Shown: positions 1 through 8,894 of the stretch, piece after piece
How positions within the stretch are numbered: the first letter of the stretch is position 1
How the letters are laid out: the number at the start of each line of letters is the position of its first letter
Source: Alphaproteobacteria bacterium
GTDB taxonomy: Bacteria > Pseudomonadota > Alphaproteobacteria > Bin95
Length of the DNA: 64,000 nt
Assembly: GCA_020638555.1 (NCBI GenBank)
Contig: JACKII010000001.1
Location: 744,001-808,000, forward strand
Direction: 5' to 3'
The notes under the pieces: generated by a model
The model's input: only the letters and a program-made list of their open reading frames with translations
Told to the model about the DNA's origin: nothing
Databases searched by the model: none
Made by a program: the position numbers and the translations under genes

Positions 1-1
1 C

Positions 2-670
2 TATGCGACCGGCATTGTCGAAGCGCGCGTGCGGATGGCCAGGGACCTGGGCGCCGCCATGGTCATGCTGATGCCGCCCTATCACGGCGCCCTGCTGAAA
101 GGCTCGGAAGCGGACACGTTCGAGCAGTTCCAGCGTGCCGCCGATATTGGCCTGCCGATCATGGTGCAGGACGCGCCGCTCTCGGGCGTCGGCCTCGCGG
201 TGCCGTTCCTGGCCCGGATGGCGCGGGAGATCCCCAATGTCTCCTATGTCAAAATCGAAACGCCCGGCACGGCGGACAAGCTGCGCGCCCTGATCGCGGC
301 CGCCGGTGACGCCATTGCCGGGCCGTTCGATGGCGAGGAATCGATCACGCTGCTGGCCGACCTCGACGCCGGCGCCACCGGCACCATGCCGAGCGCCACC
401 TTGCCGGACCTGATCCGGCCGGTGCTGACGGCCCATGCCGCCGGCGACCGGGCGGCGGCGATGGCGCACTACAACCGCATTCTGCCGCTGATCAATTTCG
501 AGAACCGGCAATGCGGGCTGCGCGCCTGCAAGGTGGTGATGCAGGCCGGCGGCGTCATCCGGTCGGATCGCGTTCGCCATCCGCTGCGCCCGCTGCCGGA
601 GCCGACCCGCGCGGCGCTGCTGGAACTGGCCGGCCCGCTGGAGCCGGTGGCGCTCGCCTGGGGGCGCTGA
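2..670 (+). CDS. DapA-family (dihydrodipicolinate synthase/N-acetylneuraminate lyase-like) aldolase, 5' partial
   Basis: The frame is open from the left edge, so the N-terminus lies outside the window; 222 residues remain, roughly the last three quarters of a normal 290-310 residue protein. The segment S-Y-V-K-I-E-T-P fits the family's Schiff-base lysine strand, and it is followed by the usual glycine-rich G-P-F-D-G-E-E and G-A-T-G-T-M-P strands of a TIM barrel. The family makes or splits carbon-carbon bonds of 2-keto acids such as pyruvate. Nothing nearby identifies the substrate, so I would not call it dapA itself. A 14-bp inverted repeat follows the stop by about 55 bases. Confidence 0.8.
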   Translation, partial: YATGIVEARVRMARDLGAAMVMLMPPYHGALLKGSEADTFEQFQRAADIGLPIMVQDAPLSGVGLAVPFLARMAREIPNVSYVKIETPGTADKLRALIAAAGDAIAGPFDGEESITLLADLDAGATGTMPSATLPDLIRPVLTAHAAGDRAAAMAHYNRILPLINFENRQCGLRACKVVMQAGGVIRSDRVRHPLRPLPEPTRAALLELAGPLEPVALAWGR

Positions 671-724
671 CCGCGCAGCCGGCGCATTTCCCGCCCAAAA
701 AATTAGCATCAGCCGCAAAATATT

Positions 725-758
725 CGCCGCCCCTGTGAACCAGATCACAGGGGCGGCG
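725..758. promoter_or_regulatory. Perfect 14-bp inverted repeat containing a CRP-like site
   Basis: Arms 725-738 and 745-758 are perfect reverse complements around the six-base spacer ACCAGA. The centre, TGTGA-N6-TCACA at 734-749, matches the CRP consensus exactly. It could be a CRP/FNR-family operator, a terminator of the upstream aldolase gene, or both; there is no strong T-run after it. A CATACT hexamer at 771-776 would place a start near 783, putting the palindrome centre about 41.5 bases upstream, the classical class II activator position. That placement is inference. Confidence 0.5.
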
Positions 759-782
759 TTGTCTCGCCGTCATACTGCCATG

Positions 783-985
783 GTCATGCCATCAATGAGC
801 CGCCCGGAGCCAAAATTCTTGAGAATCCCGCAGGCGGTTACCGTATCCGGGGCGCGAGGCCCCGATCGGACAAACGGAATGGGCGCCGCCATGGCAGGCC
901 CAAAGTGTTAGTGGGGCCGTCGCTTGCAGGGCGAGTGACGGAAAAAGACGGCGCGTCGGGCAAGACCGGCGCGCCGTCTTTTATT
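783..985 (+). ncRNA. Candidate small RNA ending in a strong intrinsic terminator
   Basis: There is no plausible reading frame here, but the stretch is rich in paired segments: CGGGGC/GCCCCG around 855-870, an imperfect CCGTCGCTTGC/GCGAGTGACGG stem around 918-941, and then the terminator. The 5' end is inferred from a possible -10 at 771-776 below the CRP-like palindrome. I do not recognise it as 6S RNA, SRP RNA, tmRNA or a known riboswitch. The terminator is isolated from any protein gene ending on this strand except the aldolase 270 bases upstream, which is why an independent transcript seems likely. Confidence 0.4.
943..985 (+). terminator. Intrinsic terminator
   Basis: Perfect 13-bp stem (943-955 with 970-982, AAAAGACGGCGCG and its complement), a 14-base loop, and a T-rich 3' side (CTTTTATTTCTT). 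The A-run on the 5' side would also let it work on the minus strand, for the metallo-hydrolase gene that ends at 1136. Confidence 0.85.
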
Positions 986-1012
986 TCTTGTCTGTCGGGG
1001 CCGAACGGCTAC

Positions 1013-1114
1013 AGCGCTTTCGATCCTGGTTTACCCACTCTCCTGCCCCATCTCCCGCGCTAGCGGGGACAGGGAAGCTGGGTTGGTGAGCCAGCGGGAA
1101 AAGACTCCGCTCTA
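1013..1114. repeat. Dispersed intergenic repeat family A, copy 1
   Basis: Starts with AGCGCTTTCG, then shares CCCACTCTCCTGCCCCATCT, a central CCCGC..GCGGGGACAGGG inverted segment, and TGGTGAGCCAGCGGGAAAAG with stretches at 28914-29094 and 37217-37316. All copies lie just after the 3' ends of genes. It contains no reading frame of interest. It resembles a REP/MITE-like non-coding element. Confidence 0.75.
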
Positions 1115-1135
1115 ACCGGACCGACGCCGAAGCCC

Positions 1136-2110
1136 TCAGAGGAAGGGCTGGTAGCTGACGCCGCTCCAGCGGAAGCCCTGGCCCATGGTCTCCACATAGC
1201 CGACGGCGGGAAACGGCATGTGATAGCCGGTGACCAGCAGGCGGTCGGCCGCCGCCATGCCCAGCACTTTCTTGCGGGTGGCCGCTGCCCCTTCCTTGTC
1301 CATGTCGAAGCGCACATGCCAGTCCGGCCGTTGCAGGCTCATGACGAAATGGTTGCAGCAGTCGGCGAACAGCAACAGGCGCTTGCCCTCGCTTTCGATA
1401 TGATAGGCCATGTGGCCCGGCGTGTGGCCGAAGGCGGCGATGGCGGTGATGCCGCTGGCCACCCCGGCCTCGTCGCCCAGGAACGTCATACGGTCGGCGA
1501 GCGGCACCACATTGGCCTGCACCAGCTGGCCGACCCGGTTTTCCGCCTTGTCCGGCGCGGACCAGAAATCGTACTCGACCTGGCCGGTGACATAGCGGGC
1601 ATTGGGGAAGGCCGGCTGGCCGTTCTCCATCAGGCCGCCGATATGGTCCGGGTGCATGTGGGTGAGAACCACCACGTCGATCTGGCCGGCGCCATAGCCG
1701 GCGGCGGCGAGCCGGGCCAGCAATTCGCCGGCATTCGGCCGCCGGGCGGCGCCGTTGCCGGTGTCGAACAGCACCAGCTCCGTGCCGGTGTTGACGATGA
1801 CCGGGGTGAAGCCGATCTCCATGCGCTTGCCGGGCAGGTTGTTGGCCTCGGCATAGGCGGCGACCGCTGCCGCGTCCTGGTTCTCGCCGAAAATCGGATA
1901 GGGGCCGTCGAGCGCGACGCCGCCGTCGAAAATCGTCGTTACCTCGAACCGCCCCAGCGGAAAGCGGAACACGGTCGGGCGATCCGGCCCCATCATCGGC
2001 GCCGCCGCCAGGGCAGGGGTCGCGAGCCCGCCGGACAGCAGTGGCGCGGCGGCAACGATACCGGCGGCGGCACCCAGCGCGCCGCGGCGGGTCAAGGTCA
2101 CGTCATTCAT
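1136..2110 (-). CDS. Tat-exported MBL-fold metallo-hydrolase
   Basis: 324 residues. The start at 2110 is preceded by AGGGAG at good spacing, so I prefer it to a longer frame beginning at 2179. Residues 1-35 form a twin-arginine signal (T-R-R-G-A-L-G, then a hydrophobic alanine/glycine stretch ending A-L-A). The zinc motif H-M-H-P-D-H near residue 155, then further metal histidines in G-H-T-P-G-H and a D-C-C-N-H segment, place it in the metallo-beta-lactamase superfamily (quorum-quenching lactonase or alkylsulfatase-like branches). Predicted to act in the periplasm; substrate unknown. The downstream side runs into repeat copy A1. Confidence 0.88.
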   Translation of the reverse strand: MNDVTLTRRGALGAAAGIVAAAPLLSGGLATPALAAAPMMGPDRPTVFRFPLGRFEVTTIFDGGVALDGPYPIFGENQDAAAVAAYAEANNLPGKRMEIGFTPVIVNTGTELVLFDTGNGAARRPNAGELLARLAAAGYGAGQIDVVVLTHMHPDHIGGLMENGQPAFPNARYVTGQVEYDFWSAPDKAENRVGQLVQANVVPLADRMTFLGDEAGVASGITAIAAFGHTPGHMAYHIESEGKRLLLFADCCNHFVMSLQRPDWHVRFDMDKEGAAATRKKVLGMAAADRLLVTGYHMPFPAVGYVETMGQGFRWSGVSYQPFL

Positions 2111-2207
2111 GGCGGAGTCTCCCTGTGTGCACCGATGATGTCCTGACGCTATACGAATGCCACATGTCGTGCAGGTCAAATCCGAGACAGGCTCCGGACC
2201 ACCCGGA

Positions 2208-4280
2208 TCACGCGATTGTGAGCGCCTTCAACACGAACGCGTACTGAAACGCGTCTTCCTTGAGGCTGTCGAAACGGCCGGCGGCGCCGCCATGGCCGGC
2301 GCTCATCTCGGTTTTGAGCAGCAGCAGGTTGGGGTCCGTCTTGGTCGCCCGCAGTTTCGCCACCCATTTCGCCGGCTCCCAATAGGTGACCCGCGGGTCG
2401 CTGAGGCCGCCAATGGCGAGGATGGCCGGATAGGCCCGGGCGGCGACATTGTCATAGGGGCTGTAGCCCTTGATGCGGGCGAACGCGTCCGGGTCGGTGA
2501 TCGGGTTGCCCCATTCCGGCCATTCCGGCGGGGTCAGGGGCAGGGTCTCGTCGCACATGGTGTTGAGCACGTCGACGAAGGGCACGTTGGCGACGATGGC
2601 GGCGAACTTCTGCGGTGCCCAGTTGGCGATCACGCCCATGAGCATGCCGCCGGCGCTGCCGCCCTCCGCCGCAATCGCATCGGCCCGGGCGATGCCTTCG
2701 GCCACCAGATGGTCGCGCGCGGTCAGGAAATCGCGGAACGTGTTTTCCTTCTTCTCGCGCTTGCCTTGCGTGTACCAGCGATAGCCCTTCTCCATGCCGC
2801 CGCGCACATGCGCCTGCGCCCAGACAAAGCCGCGATCCACCAGGCTGAGCCGCACCACGCCGAAACTGGCGGGCAGGCTGATGCCATAGGAGCCATAGCC
2901 ATAGAGCAGCGTCGGCGCCGGCAGCGTGACGTCGCGCCGGTGTACCAGCGTGATCGGCACCTCTTCCCCGTCCGGCGTTTTCGCCAGCAGACGGCGCGTG
3001 ACATAGGCGGCGGGGTCGTGGCCGGACGGCACTTCCTGGCGCTTGCGCAGCGTTCGCGTGCGCGTTTCCAGGTCGTAGTCATAGGTCTCCGCCGGCGTCG
3101 TCATGGAGGAATAGACGAAGCGCAGGGTCGTGGTCTCGAACTCCAGCCCGCCGGAGAGGCCCAGCGAATAGGCTTCCTCGTCGAAGCCGATGGCGTGCTC
3201 GGCGCCGCTCGCACGCTCGCGCACCACCAGGCGGGGCAGGCCGTCCACCCGCTCCAGCCGGGTCAGATGGGCGGAGGTCAGGTGCAGGCCCAGCACCAGC
3301 GTGCAGGCCCGGTGCGGCACCAGATCCCGCCAGTTCGCCCGGTCCGGCGCGTCCACCGGCGCGGTCACCAGCTTGTAGTCCTCGGCGCCGTCGGCATTGG
3401 TGCGGATCACGAACCGTTCGCCGTCATGGTCCAGGTCGTATTCGACGCCCGTATCCCGCGCCGCGATCAGGCGCGGCGCCGCGGTCGGCGCGTCGGCCGG
3501 GATCACATACCACTCGCCGGTCTCGTGATCGTGGGTGTTGATGGCGATAAACGCCCGCGACGCGGTACGGCCGACGCCGACGAAATAGCCGGGGTCGCTT
3601 TCCTTGTAGACGCAGACATCCGCGGCCTGCGGCGTGCCCAATTCGTGCCGCCAGACGCTTTCCGGCCGCCAGTTGGCGTCGCGCTTGGTGTAGAACAGGT
3701 GGCGGCCGTCATTGGCCCAGGTCAGCGACGGCGTCGCCTCCAGCAATTCGTCGGCCAGATCCTCGCCGGTCGCCAGGTCGCGCACGCGGATCGCGTATTG
3801 CTCGGAGCCGGTGGTGTCGGCAGCCCAGGCCAGCAGGCGGTGGTCGTCGCTGTGCTGCACCGCGGCGATGCGGAAATAGGCCTTGCCCGCGGCCTCCGCA
3901 TCGCCATCCAGCATGACGTCGACCTGGTCGGGCTCGTCCGCCGGCGAGCGGCAGAATTGCGGGTGCTGGCCGTCCGGCCGGAAGCGCTGGAAATAGGCGA
4001 AGGCGCCGTCCGGCATTGGCACGGAGGCATCGTCCGGCTTCAGCCGCCCCTTCATCTCCGCAAACAAGGCGTCCTGCAACGCCTTCGTGTCGGCCATGGC
4101 GGCCTCGGTGTGGGCGTTTTCCGCCTCCAGATAGGCGCGGATTTCCGGGTCGAGCAGGGCAGGGTCGGCCATCACCGCCTGCCAGTTGTCCGCCCGCAGC
4201 CAGGCATAGGGGTCGGCGACGCGCTCGCCATGGCGGTCGTGGACGACGTTACAGGTGCGGGCGACGGGGGGCTGCGGCAT
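2208..4280 (-). CDS. ptrB: Oligopeptidase B-type S9 serine peptidase
   Basis: 690 residues, the usual length for prolyl oligopeptidase/oligopeptidase B. The N-terminal part is a beta-propeller (with Y-A-W-L-R, F-Y-T-K-R-D and similar blades); the C-terminal part is an alpha/beta hydrolase. The catalytic triad is visible: Ser542 in G-G-S-A-G-G, Asp628 in G-L-S-D-P-R, His663 in S-A-G-H-G-G. The family cleaves short peptides after basic residues in the cytoplasm; there is no signal peptide. The start at 4280 has GAAGGA upstream. It runs in the same direction as the metallo-hydrolase 97 bases downstream and could share its transcript. Confidence 0.9.
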   Translation of the reverse strand: MPQPPVARTCNVVHDRHGERVADPYAWLRADNWQAVMADPALLDPEIRAYLEAENAHTEAAMADTKALQDALFAEMKGRLKPDDASVPMPDGAFAYFQRFRPDGQHPQFCRSPADEPDQVDVMLDGDAEAAGKAYFRIAAVQHSDDHRLLAWAADTTGSEQYAIRVRDLATGEDLADELLEATPSLTWANDGRHLFYTKRDANWRPESVWRHELGTPQAADVCVYKESDPGYFVGVGRTASRAFIAINTHDHETGEWYVIPADAPTAAPRLIAARDTGVEYDLDHDGERFVIRTNADGAEDYKLVTAPVDAPDRANWRDLVPHRACTLVLGLHLTSAHLTRLERVDGLPRLVVRERASGAEHAIGFDEEAYSLGLSGGLEFETTTLRFVYSSMTTPAETYDYDLETRTRTLRKRQEVPSGHDPAAYVTRRLLAKTPDGEEVPITLVHRRDVTLPAPTLLYGYGSYGISLPASFGVVRLSLVDRGFVWAQAHVRGGMEKGYRWYTQGKREKKENTFRDFLTARDHLVAEGIARADAIAAEGGSAGGMLMGVIANWAPQKFAAIVANVPFVDVLNTMCDETLPLTPPEWPEWGNPITDPDAFARIKGYSPYDNVAARAYPAILAIGGLSDPRVTYWEPAKWVAKLRATKTDPNLLLLKTEMSAGHGGAAGRFDSLKEDAFQYAFVLKALTIA

Positions 4281-4460
4281 GGCGGTCGGATCCTTCGGGG
4301 AGGGCGGGCTGGCAGGGCGGTGTAGCGCAGGTTCGCGCCCGAATGAACCGGCCTCTGCCCGTGTTCCGGCAATTGCGCACTTGCGGCCCCGGTCCCATCT
4401 GTGGTCAACACTGGCCCCGACGTCCGGGCGGGCCCGTGTTCGCCTGCGGCAGCCCAGAGC

Positions 4461-4490
4461 TTGAGCAATGCTCTCTGCGTTCGCTATGAT
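4461..4490 (+). promoter_or_regulatory. Candidate sigma-70-type promoter for ribF
   Basis: TTGAGC at 4461-4466 and TATGAT at 4485-4490 are separated by 18 bases, with a short leader of about 45 bases to the ribF start. It is the best such pair in the 263-base gap between the divergent oligopeptidase and ribF. I see nothing else in that gap. Confidence 0.5.
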
Positions 4491-4543
4491 AGAAGAGGCC
4501 GCTTGCGTCAGCCGCTGCCGCCGACCACTTCAAGGATGAACCG

Positions 4544-5488
4544 GTGCACCATTTCCACGGGCTAGAGCCCTTGCCAGACGACTTGCGCGGTGCCGCCGTG
4601 GCGCTCGGCAATTTCGACGGGGTTCACTGCGGCCACCGGGCGATCCTGGAGGCCGCGCGGGCGGCGGGCGGGCCGCTGGGCGTGGTCACGTTCGAGCCGC
4701 ACCCGCGCAGCGTCCTCGGCAAGGCCGACTGCCCCTTTCGCCTGACCTCGCCGGCGGGCAAGGCCCAGGCGCTGGCCGATCTGGGGGTGGAGCTTCTGGT
4801 GGAAATCCCCTTTACCCGCACCTTCGCCAACCTGCCGCCGCAGGATTTCGTCGAGCAGGTGCTGGTGCAGACCGTGGGCGCCCATCACGTGGTCATCGGC
4901 TTCGACTTTTGTTTCGGCGCCAAACGGGCCGGCACCGCCGCCACCATGCGCGCGCTGGGCGAACGCTTCGGCTTCGGCGTTACCGTTGTCGACCTGGTTC
5001 AGGCCGCCGACGGCACGTCCTTCTCCTCCACCGCGATCCGCGCGCATTTGCAGGCGGGCCGGCCGCGGGCCGCCGCGAAAATGCTGGGCCGCTGGTGGGA
5101 GATCGACGGCCTGGTCGCCACCGGCAACCAGCGCGGCCGCACCATCGGCTTTCCCACCGCCAATCTCCGCCTCGGCCAACTGTTGGAGCCCGCGCTCGGC
5201 GTCTATGCCGTGCGCTGCTCGATCGGCGAGGGCGAGGACCTGACCTGGCACGACGCCATCTCCAATCTGGGCCGCCGGCCCACGGTCGACGGCGAGACGC
5301 TGTTGCTGGAAACGCACGTGTTCGACTTCGAGGGCGACCTCTACGACAAGACCATGCGCGTGCAGTTGCTGGAGTTCATCCGGCCGGAACGCAAGTTCGA
5401 CAGCTTCGACCTGTTGCGCCAGCAGATCGCCAGGGACTGCGACACCGCTCGCGCCATCCTGGCCGATATGCCGGCCGATCCGCTTTAA
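4544..5488 (+). CDS. ribF: Bifunctional riboflavin kinase/FAD synthetase
   Basis: 314 residues, normal for RibF. It phosphorylates riboflavin to FMN and adenylates FMN to FAD. The N-terminal nucleotidyltransferase domain begins at A-L-G-N-F-D-G-V-H-C-G-H-R (about residues 20-32), the HxGH-like site. The C-terminal flavokinase domain has N-Q-R-G-R-T-I-G-F-P-T-A-N, the ATP/riboflavin site. The GTG start at 4544 has AAGGA seven bases upstream. It is followed 32 bases later by ileS, as usual in alphaproteobacteria. Confidence 0.95.
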   Translation: MHHFHGLEPLPDDLRGAAVALGNFDGVHCGHRAILEAARAAGGPLGVVTFEPHPRSVLGKADCPFRLTSPAGKAQALADLGVELLVEIPFTRTFANLPPQDFVEQVLVQTVGAHHVVIGFDFCFGAKRAGTAATMRALGERFGFGVTVVDLVQAADGTSFSSTAIRAHLQAGRPRAAAKMLGRWWEIDGLVATGNQRGRTIGFPTANLRLGQLLEPALGVYAVRCSIGEGEDLTWHDAISNLGRRPTVDGETLLLETHVFDFEGDLYDKTMRVQLLEFIRPERKFDSFDLLRQQIARDCDTARAILADMPADPL

Positions 5489-5520
5489 CCGACACACAAG
5501 ACCAGAGCCTCCTTGAGACA

Positions 5521-8397
5521 ATGACGACGGATTACAAGAGCACGGTCTTCCTGCCGAAAACCGAATTTCCCATGCGCGCCGGCCTGCCGAAGCGCGAGCC
5601 GCTGCTGCTGGAGCGCTGGGCCGCCATGGACCTGTTCGCGCAACAGCGCGCGGTCTCGCAGGGCAAGCCGCAATTCGTGCTGCACGACGGCCCGCCCTAT
5701 GCCAACGGCCATCTGCATATCGGCCACGCGCTGAACAAGATCCTGAAGGACGTCATCAACCGCTCGCAGCAGATGCTGGGCAAGGACGCCCACTACATCC
5801 CCGGCTGGGATTGCCACGGCCTGCCGATCGAATGGAAGGTCGAGGAAGAGTATCGCGCCAAGGGCAAGAACAAGGACGAGGTCGACCTGGTCGAGTTCCG
5901 GCGCCAGTGCCGCGAATTCGCCGACGAATGGATCGACACCCAGCGGGACGAGTTCCAGCGCCTGGGCGTGATCGGCGACTGGGACAATTATTACACCACC
6001 ATGTCGTTCGCGGCCGAGGCGACCATCGCCGAGGAGCTGGCGAAATTCGCCATGAATGGCGGCCTTTATCGCGGCGCCAAGCCGGTGCTCTGGAGCGTGG
6101 TCGAGCGCACGGCCCTGGCCGATGCCGAGGTGGAATACCAGGAGCACACCAGCCACACCGTGCACGTGCCCTTCCCGGTGGTGACGCCGGGGCCGGCCAG
6201 CGGGCTGGAGCCGGGCATGCCCATCGTCATCTGGACCACCACCCCCTGGACCCTGCCGTCCAACCGGGCCATCGCCTATGCCGAGGATGCCACCTATGCG
6301 GTGGTGCGTTGCGTCGCCGGCACGGACAAATTGCGCATTCCGGTCGGCACCCGCTTCGTCGTCGCGCCGGCGCTGCTGGAGAGCACCGCCAAGGCCGCGC
6401 GCATGACCGAATGGGAGGTGGAGCGCGAGATCGCCGGCCGCGATCTGGCCGGGACGGTCTGCGCCCATCCGCTGCGCGGCCATGCCGGCACCGACGGCTT
6501 CTACGACTACGACGTGCCTCTGTATCCGGCCGACTTCGTCACCATGGATGCCGGCTCCGGCTTCGTGCACATCGCCCCCAGCCACGGCGCCGACGACTAT
6601 GAACTGGGCATGAAGGTCGGCCTGCCGATCACCGACAATGTCGGCCCGGACGGCGCCTTCCGCGAGCATGTGGCCCTGTTTGCCGGCCTGCGCATTCTCG
6701 ATGACGAAGGGCAGGAGGGCCCGGCCAACCGCGCCGTCTGCGAGATGCTGGCCAGCATCGACCGGCTGTATTCCTGGGGCCGCCTGAAGCACTCCTACCC
6801 GCATTCCTGGCGCTCGAAGGCGCCGCTGATCTTCCGCAACACGCCGCAATGGTTCATCTCGATGGAGACGAACGATCTGCGCGACAAGGCGTTGCAGGCC
6901 ATCGACGACACCCGCTTCGTGCCGCCGAGCGGCCAGACGCGCCTGCGCAGCATGATCGAGCAGCGGCCGGACTGGTGCGTCTCGCGCCAGCGCGCCTGGG
7001 GCGTGCCGATCCCGCTGTTCGTGCACAAGAAAACCGGCGAGATCCTGCGCGACCAGGCCGTGTTCGACCGCGTCGCCGACGCCTTCCGCGACGAGGGCGG
7101 CGATGCCTGGTATGCCAGCCCGCCGGAACGCTTCCTCGGCAACCAGTACGACCCGGCCGAGTACGAGCAGGTGCGCGACATCGTCGAGGTCTGGTTCGAC
7201 TCGGGCTCGACCCATGTCTTTACGCTGGAAAAGCGCCCGGGCATGAAATGGCCGGCCGATCTCTATCTGGAGGGTTCGGACCAGCATCGCGGCTGGTTCC
7301 ATTCCTCGCTGCTGGAAAGCTGCGGCACCCGCGGCCGCGCGCCCTATGACGCCGTCCTCACCCATGGCTTCGTGCTGGACGAGGACGGGCGGAAAATGTC
7401 GAAATCGCTCGGCAATGTCACCGCGCCGCAGCAGGTGATCGACCAATACGGCGCCGACATCCTGCGCATCTGGGTCTGCTCCGCCGACTATTCGGAAGAC
7501 CTGCGCATCGGCAAGGAAATCCTGAAACACCAGGCCGACCACTATCGCCGCGTGCGCAACACGCTGCGCTTCGTGCTCGGCTCGCTCGGCGGCTTTGCCG
7601 AGGCGGAGCGGGTGGCGCCGGCGGAGATGCCGGAGCTGGAACGGCTGATGTTGCACCGCATCGTCGAAATGGACGCGCTGGTGCGCCGCTGCATCGACGA
7701 GTTCGACTTCCACACGCTCTGGGTCGAACTGCACAATTTCTGCGCCAACGACCTGTCGGCCTTCTATTTCGACATCCGCAAGGATTCGCTCTATTGCGAC
7801 CATCCGGCGACGCTGCGGCGCCGGGCCTGCCGCACCGTGCTGGACCATCTGTTTGAAGCGCTGGTGACCTGGCTGGCGCCGATCTGCTGCTTCACCGCCG
7901 ACGAGGCCTATCTGACCCGCAGGTTCGGCTCGATCGAGGCGGCGCCGGCGGGCGAAAGCGTGCACCTGCTGACCTATCCGACCTTCCCGGCCGAATGGCG
8001 CGACGCGGCGCTGGCGGCGAAATGGGCCAAGGTCCGGGGCGTGCGACGGGTGATCCTGGGCGCGCTGGAGAAGGAGCGGGCGGAAAAACGTCTGCGCGGC
8101 TCGCTGGAGGCCGCGCCGGTCGTCCATGTGACGGCGGCGCAGGCCGACGCTCTGGCCGGGCTCGACCTGGCCGAGATCGCCATCGTCTCCGACGCCACGG
8201 TCGCGACCGGGCCGGCCCCGGCCGGCGCCTTCACCCTGGCCGACGTGCCGGGCTGTGCCGTCGTGCCGGTCAAGGCGGAGGCGGCGCGGTGCGAGCGCTG
8301 CTGGCAGCACCTGCCCGATGTCGGCAGCGATCCGGACTATCCCGACGCCTGCCACCGTTGCGCCGACGCCGTGCGGCAATTGCCGGAGGCCGCTTGA
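5521..8397 (+). CDS. ileS: Isoleucyl-tRNA synthetase
   Basis: 958 residues, class I synthetase. The HIGH signature is H-L-H-I-G-H at 64-69 and the KMSKS loop is at 625-629. The connective editing domain with the W-T-T-T-P-W-T-L-P segment lies between them. The C-terminus carries a zinc knuckle C-E-R-C-W...C-H-R-C from residue 924. It charges tRNA-Ile in the cytoplasm. The ATG at 5521 follows a CCTTGAGACA leader with a poor ribosome site, consistent with coupling to ribF. Its stop lies 11 bases before the lspA ATG. Confidence 0.97.
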   Translation: MTTDYKSTVFLPKTEFPMRAGLPKREPLLLERWAAMDLFAQQRAVSQGKPQFVLHDGPPYANGHLHIGHALNKILKDVINRSQQMLGKDAHYIPGWDCHGLPIEWKVEEEYRAKGKNKDEVDLVEFRRQCREFADEWIDTQRDEFQRLGVIGDWDNYYTTMSFAAEATIAEELAKFAMNGGLYRGAKPVLWSVVERTALADAEVEYQEHTSHTVHVPFPVVTPGPASGLEPGMPIVIWTTTPWTLPSNRAIAYAEDATYAVVRCVAGTDKLRIPVGTRFVVAPALLESTAKAARMTEWEVEREIAGRDLAGTVCAHPLRGHAGTDGFYDYDVPLYPADFVTMDAGSGFVHIAPSHGADDYELGMKVGLPITDNVGPDGAFREHVALFAGLRILDDEGQEGPANRAVCEMLASIDRLYSWGRLKHSYPHSWRSKAPLIFRNTPQWFISMETNDLRDKALQAIDDTRFVPPSGQTRLRSMIEQRPDWCVSRQRAWGVPIPLFVHKKTGEILRDQAVFDRVADAFRDEGGDAWYASPPERFLGNQYDPAEYEQVRDIVEVWFDSGSTHVFTLEKRPGMKWPADLYLEGSDQHRGWFHSSLLESCGTRGRAPYDAVLTHGFVLDEDGRKMSKSLGNVTAPQQVIDQYGADILRIWVCSADYSEDLRIGKEILKHQADHYRRVRNTLRFVLGSLGGFAEAERVAPAEMPELERLMLHRIVEMDALVRRCIDEFDFHTLWVELHNFCANDLSAFYFDIRKDSLYCDHPATLRRRACRTVLDHLFEALVTWLAPICCFTADEAYLTRRFGSIEAAPAGESVHLLTYPTFPAEWRDAALAAKWAKVRGVRRVILGALEKERAEKRLRGSLEAAPVVHVTAAQADALAGLDLAEIAIVSDATVATGPAPAGAFTLADVPGCAVVPVKAEAARCERCWQHLPDVGSDPDYPDACHRCADAVRQLPEAA

Positions 8398-8408
8398 GCC
8401 TCCGGACG

Positions 8409-8888
8409 ATGCGCGGCACCGGCATCGCCCTGGCGCTGCTGACCCTGGTGCTGGACCAGTGGACCAAGGTCTGGGCGCTGGGCGCCCTGGCCGACCCGCC
8501 GGTGCGAATCACCGTCACCGGCTGGTGGGAAATGGTGCTGGTCTGGAACCGTGGCGTCAGCTTCGGCCTGTTCGGGAACGATGCCGTGCCGCCTTGGGCC
8601 CTGGCCATCGTCATGGCCGCCATCGGCCTCGGCATCGCGGTCTGGCTGCTGCGCGCCCACACCTGGCTGACGATCTTGGCCACCGGGCTGATCCTGGGCG
8701 GCGCCATCGGCAATGTCGTCGACCGTCTCGTCTATGGCGCGGTGGTGGATTTCGTGCGATGGCATGCCTATGGCCATAGCTGGCCGGTGTTCAATCTGGC
8801 CGACGCGGCCATTTCGCTCGGCGTCGTATTGTTGATTGCCGAAAACTTGTTGGGCGGCCGGTCCGCCCCCACATCGGCATCGGAGTAG
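8409..8888 (+). CDS. lspA: Lipoprotein signal peptidase II
   Basis: 159 residues with four hydrophobic membrane segments. The aspartyl protease residues are Asp105 in N-V-V-D-R-L and Asp132 in F-N-L-A-D-A; the family motif N-R-G-V-S-F-G-L-F is present in the middle. It removes the signal peptide from lipoproteins at the inner membrane. I chose ATG 8409; a TTG at 8394 overlapping the ileS stop would add five residues. The next gene encodes a lipoprotein, a likely substrate. Confidence 0.95.
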   Translation: MRGTGIALALLTLVLDQWTKVWALGALADPPVRITVTGWWEMVLVWNRGVSFGLFGNDAVPPWALAIVMAAIGLGIAVWLLRAHTWLTILATGLILGGAIGNVVDRLVYGAVVDFVRWHAYGHSWPVFNLADAAISLGVVLLIAENLLGGRSAPTSASE

Positions 8889-8894
8889 AAACCA

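Noticed and set aside
2157..4325. Long plus-strand open frame opposite the oligopeptidase gene
   Set aside because: Composition is arginine/glycine/histidine-rich shadow sequence of a GC-rich gene; no domain, and the minus-strand gene has an intact catalytic triad.
5485..8379. Very long minus-strand frame opposite ileS
   Set aside because: Antisense shadow of ileS. The same holds for long antisense frames opposite the Suv3-like helicase, PhoX, prpE, pyrG, eno and pdhBC.
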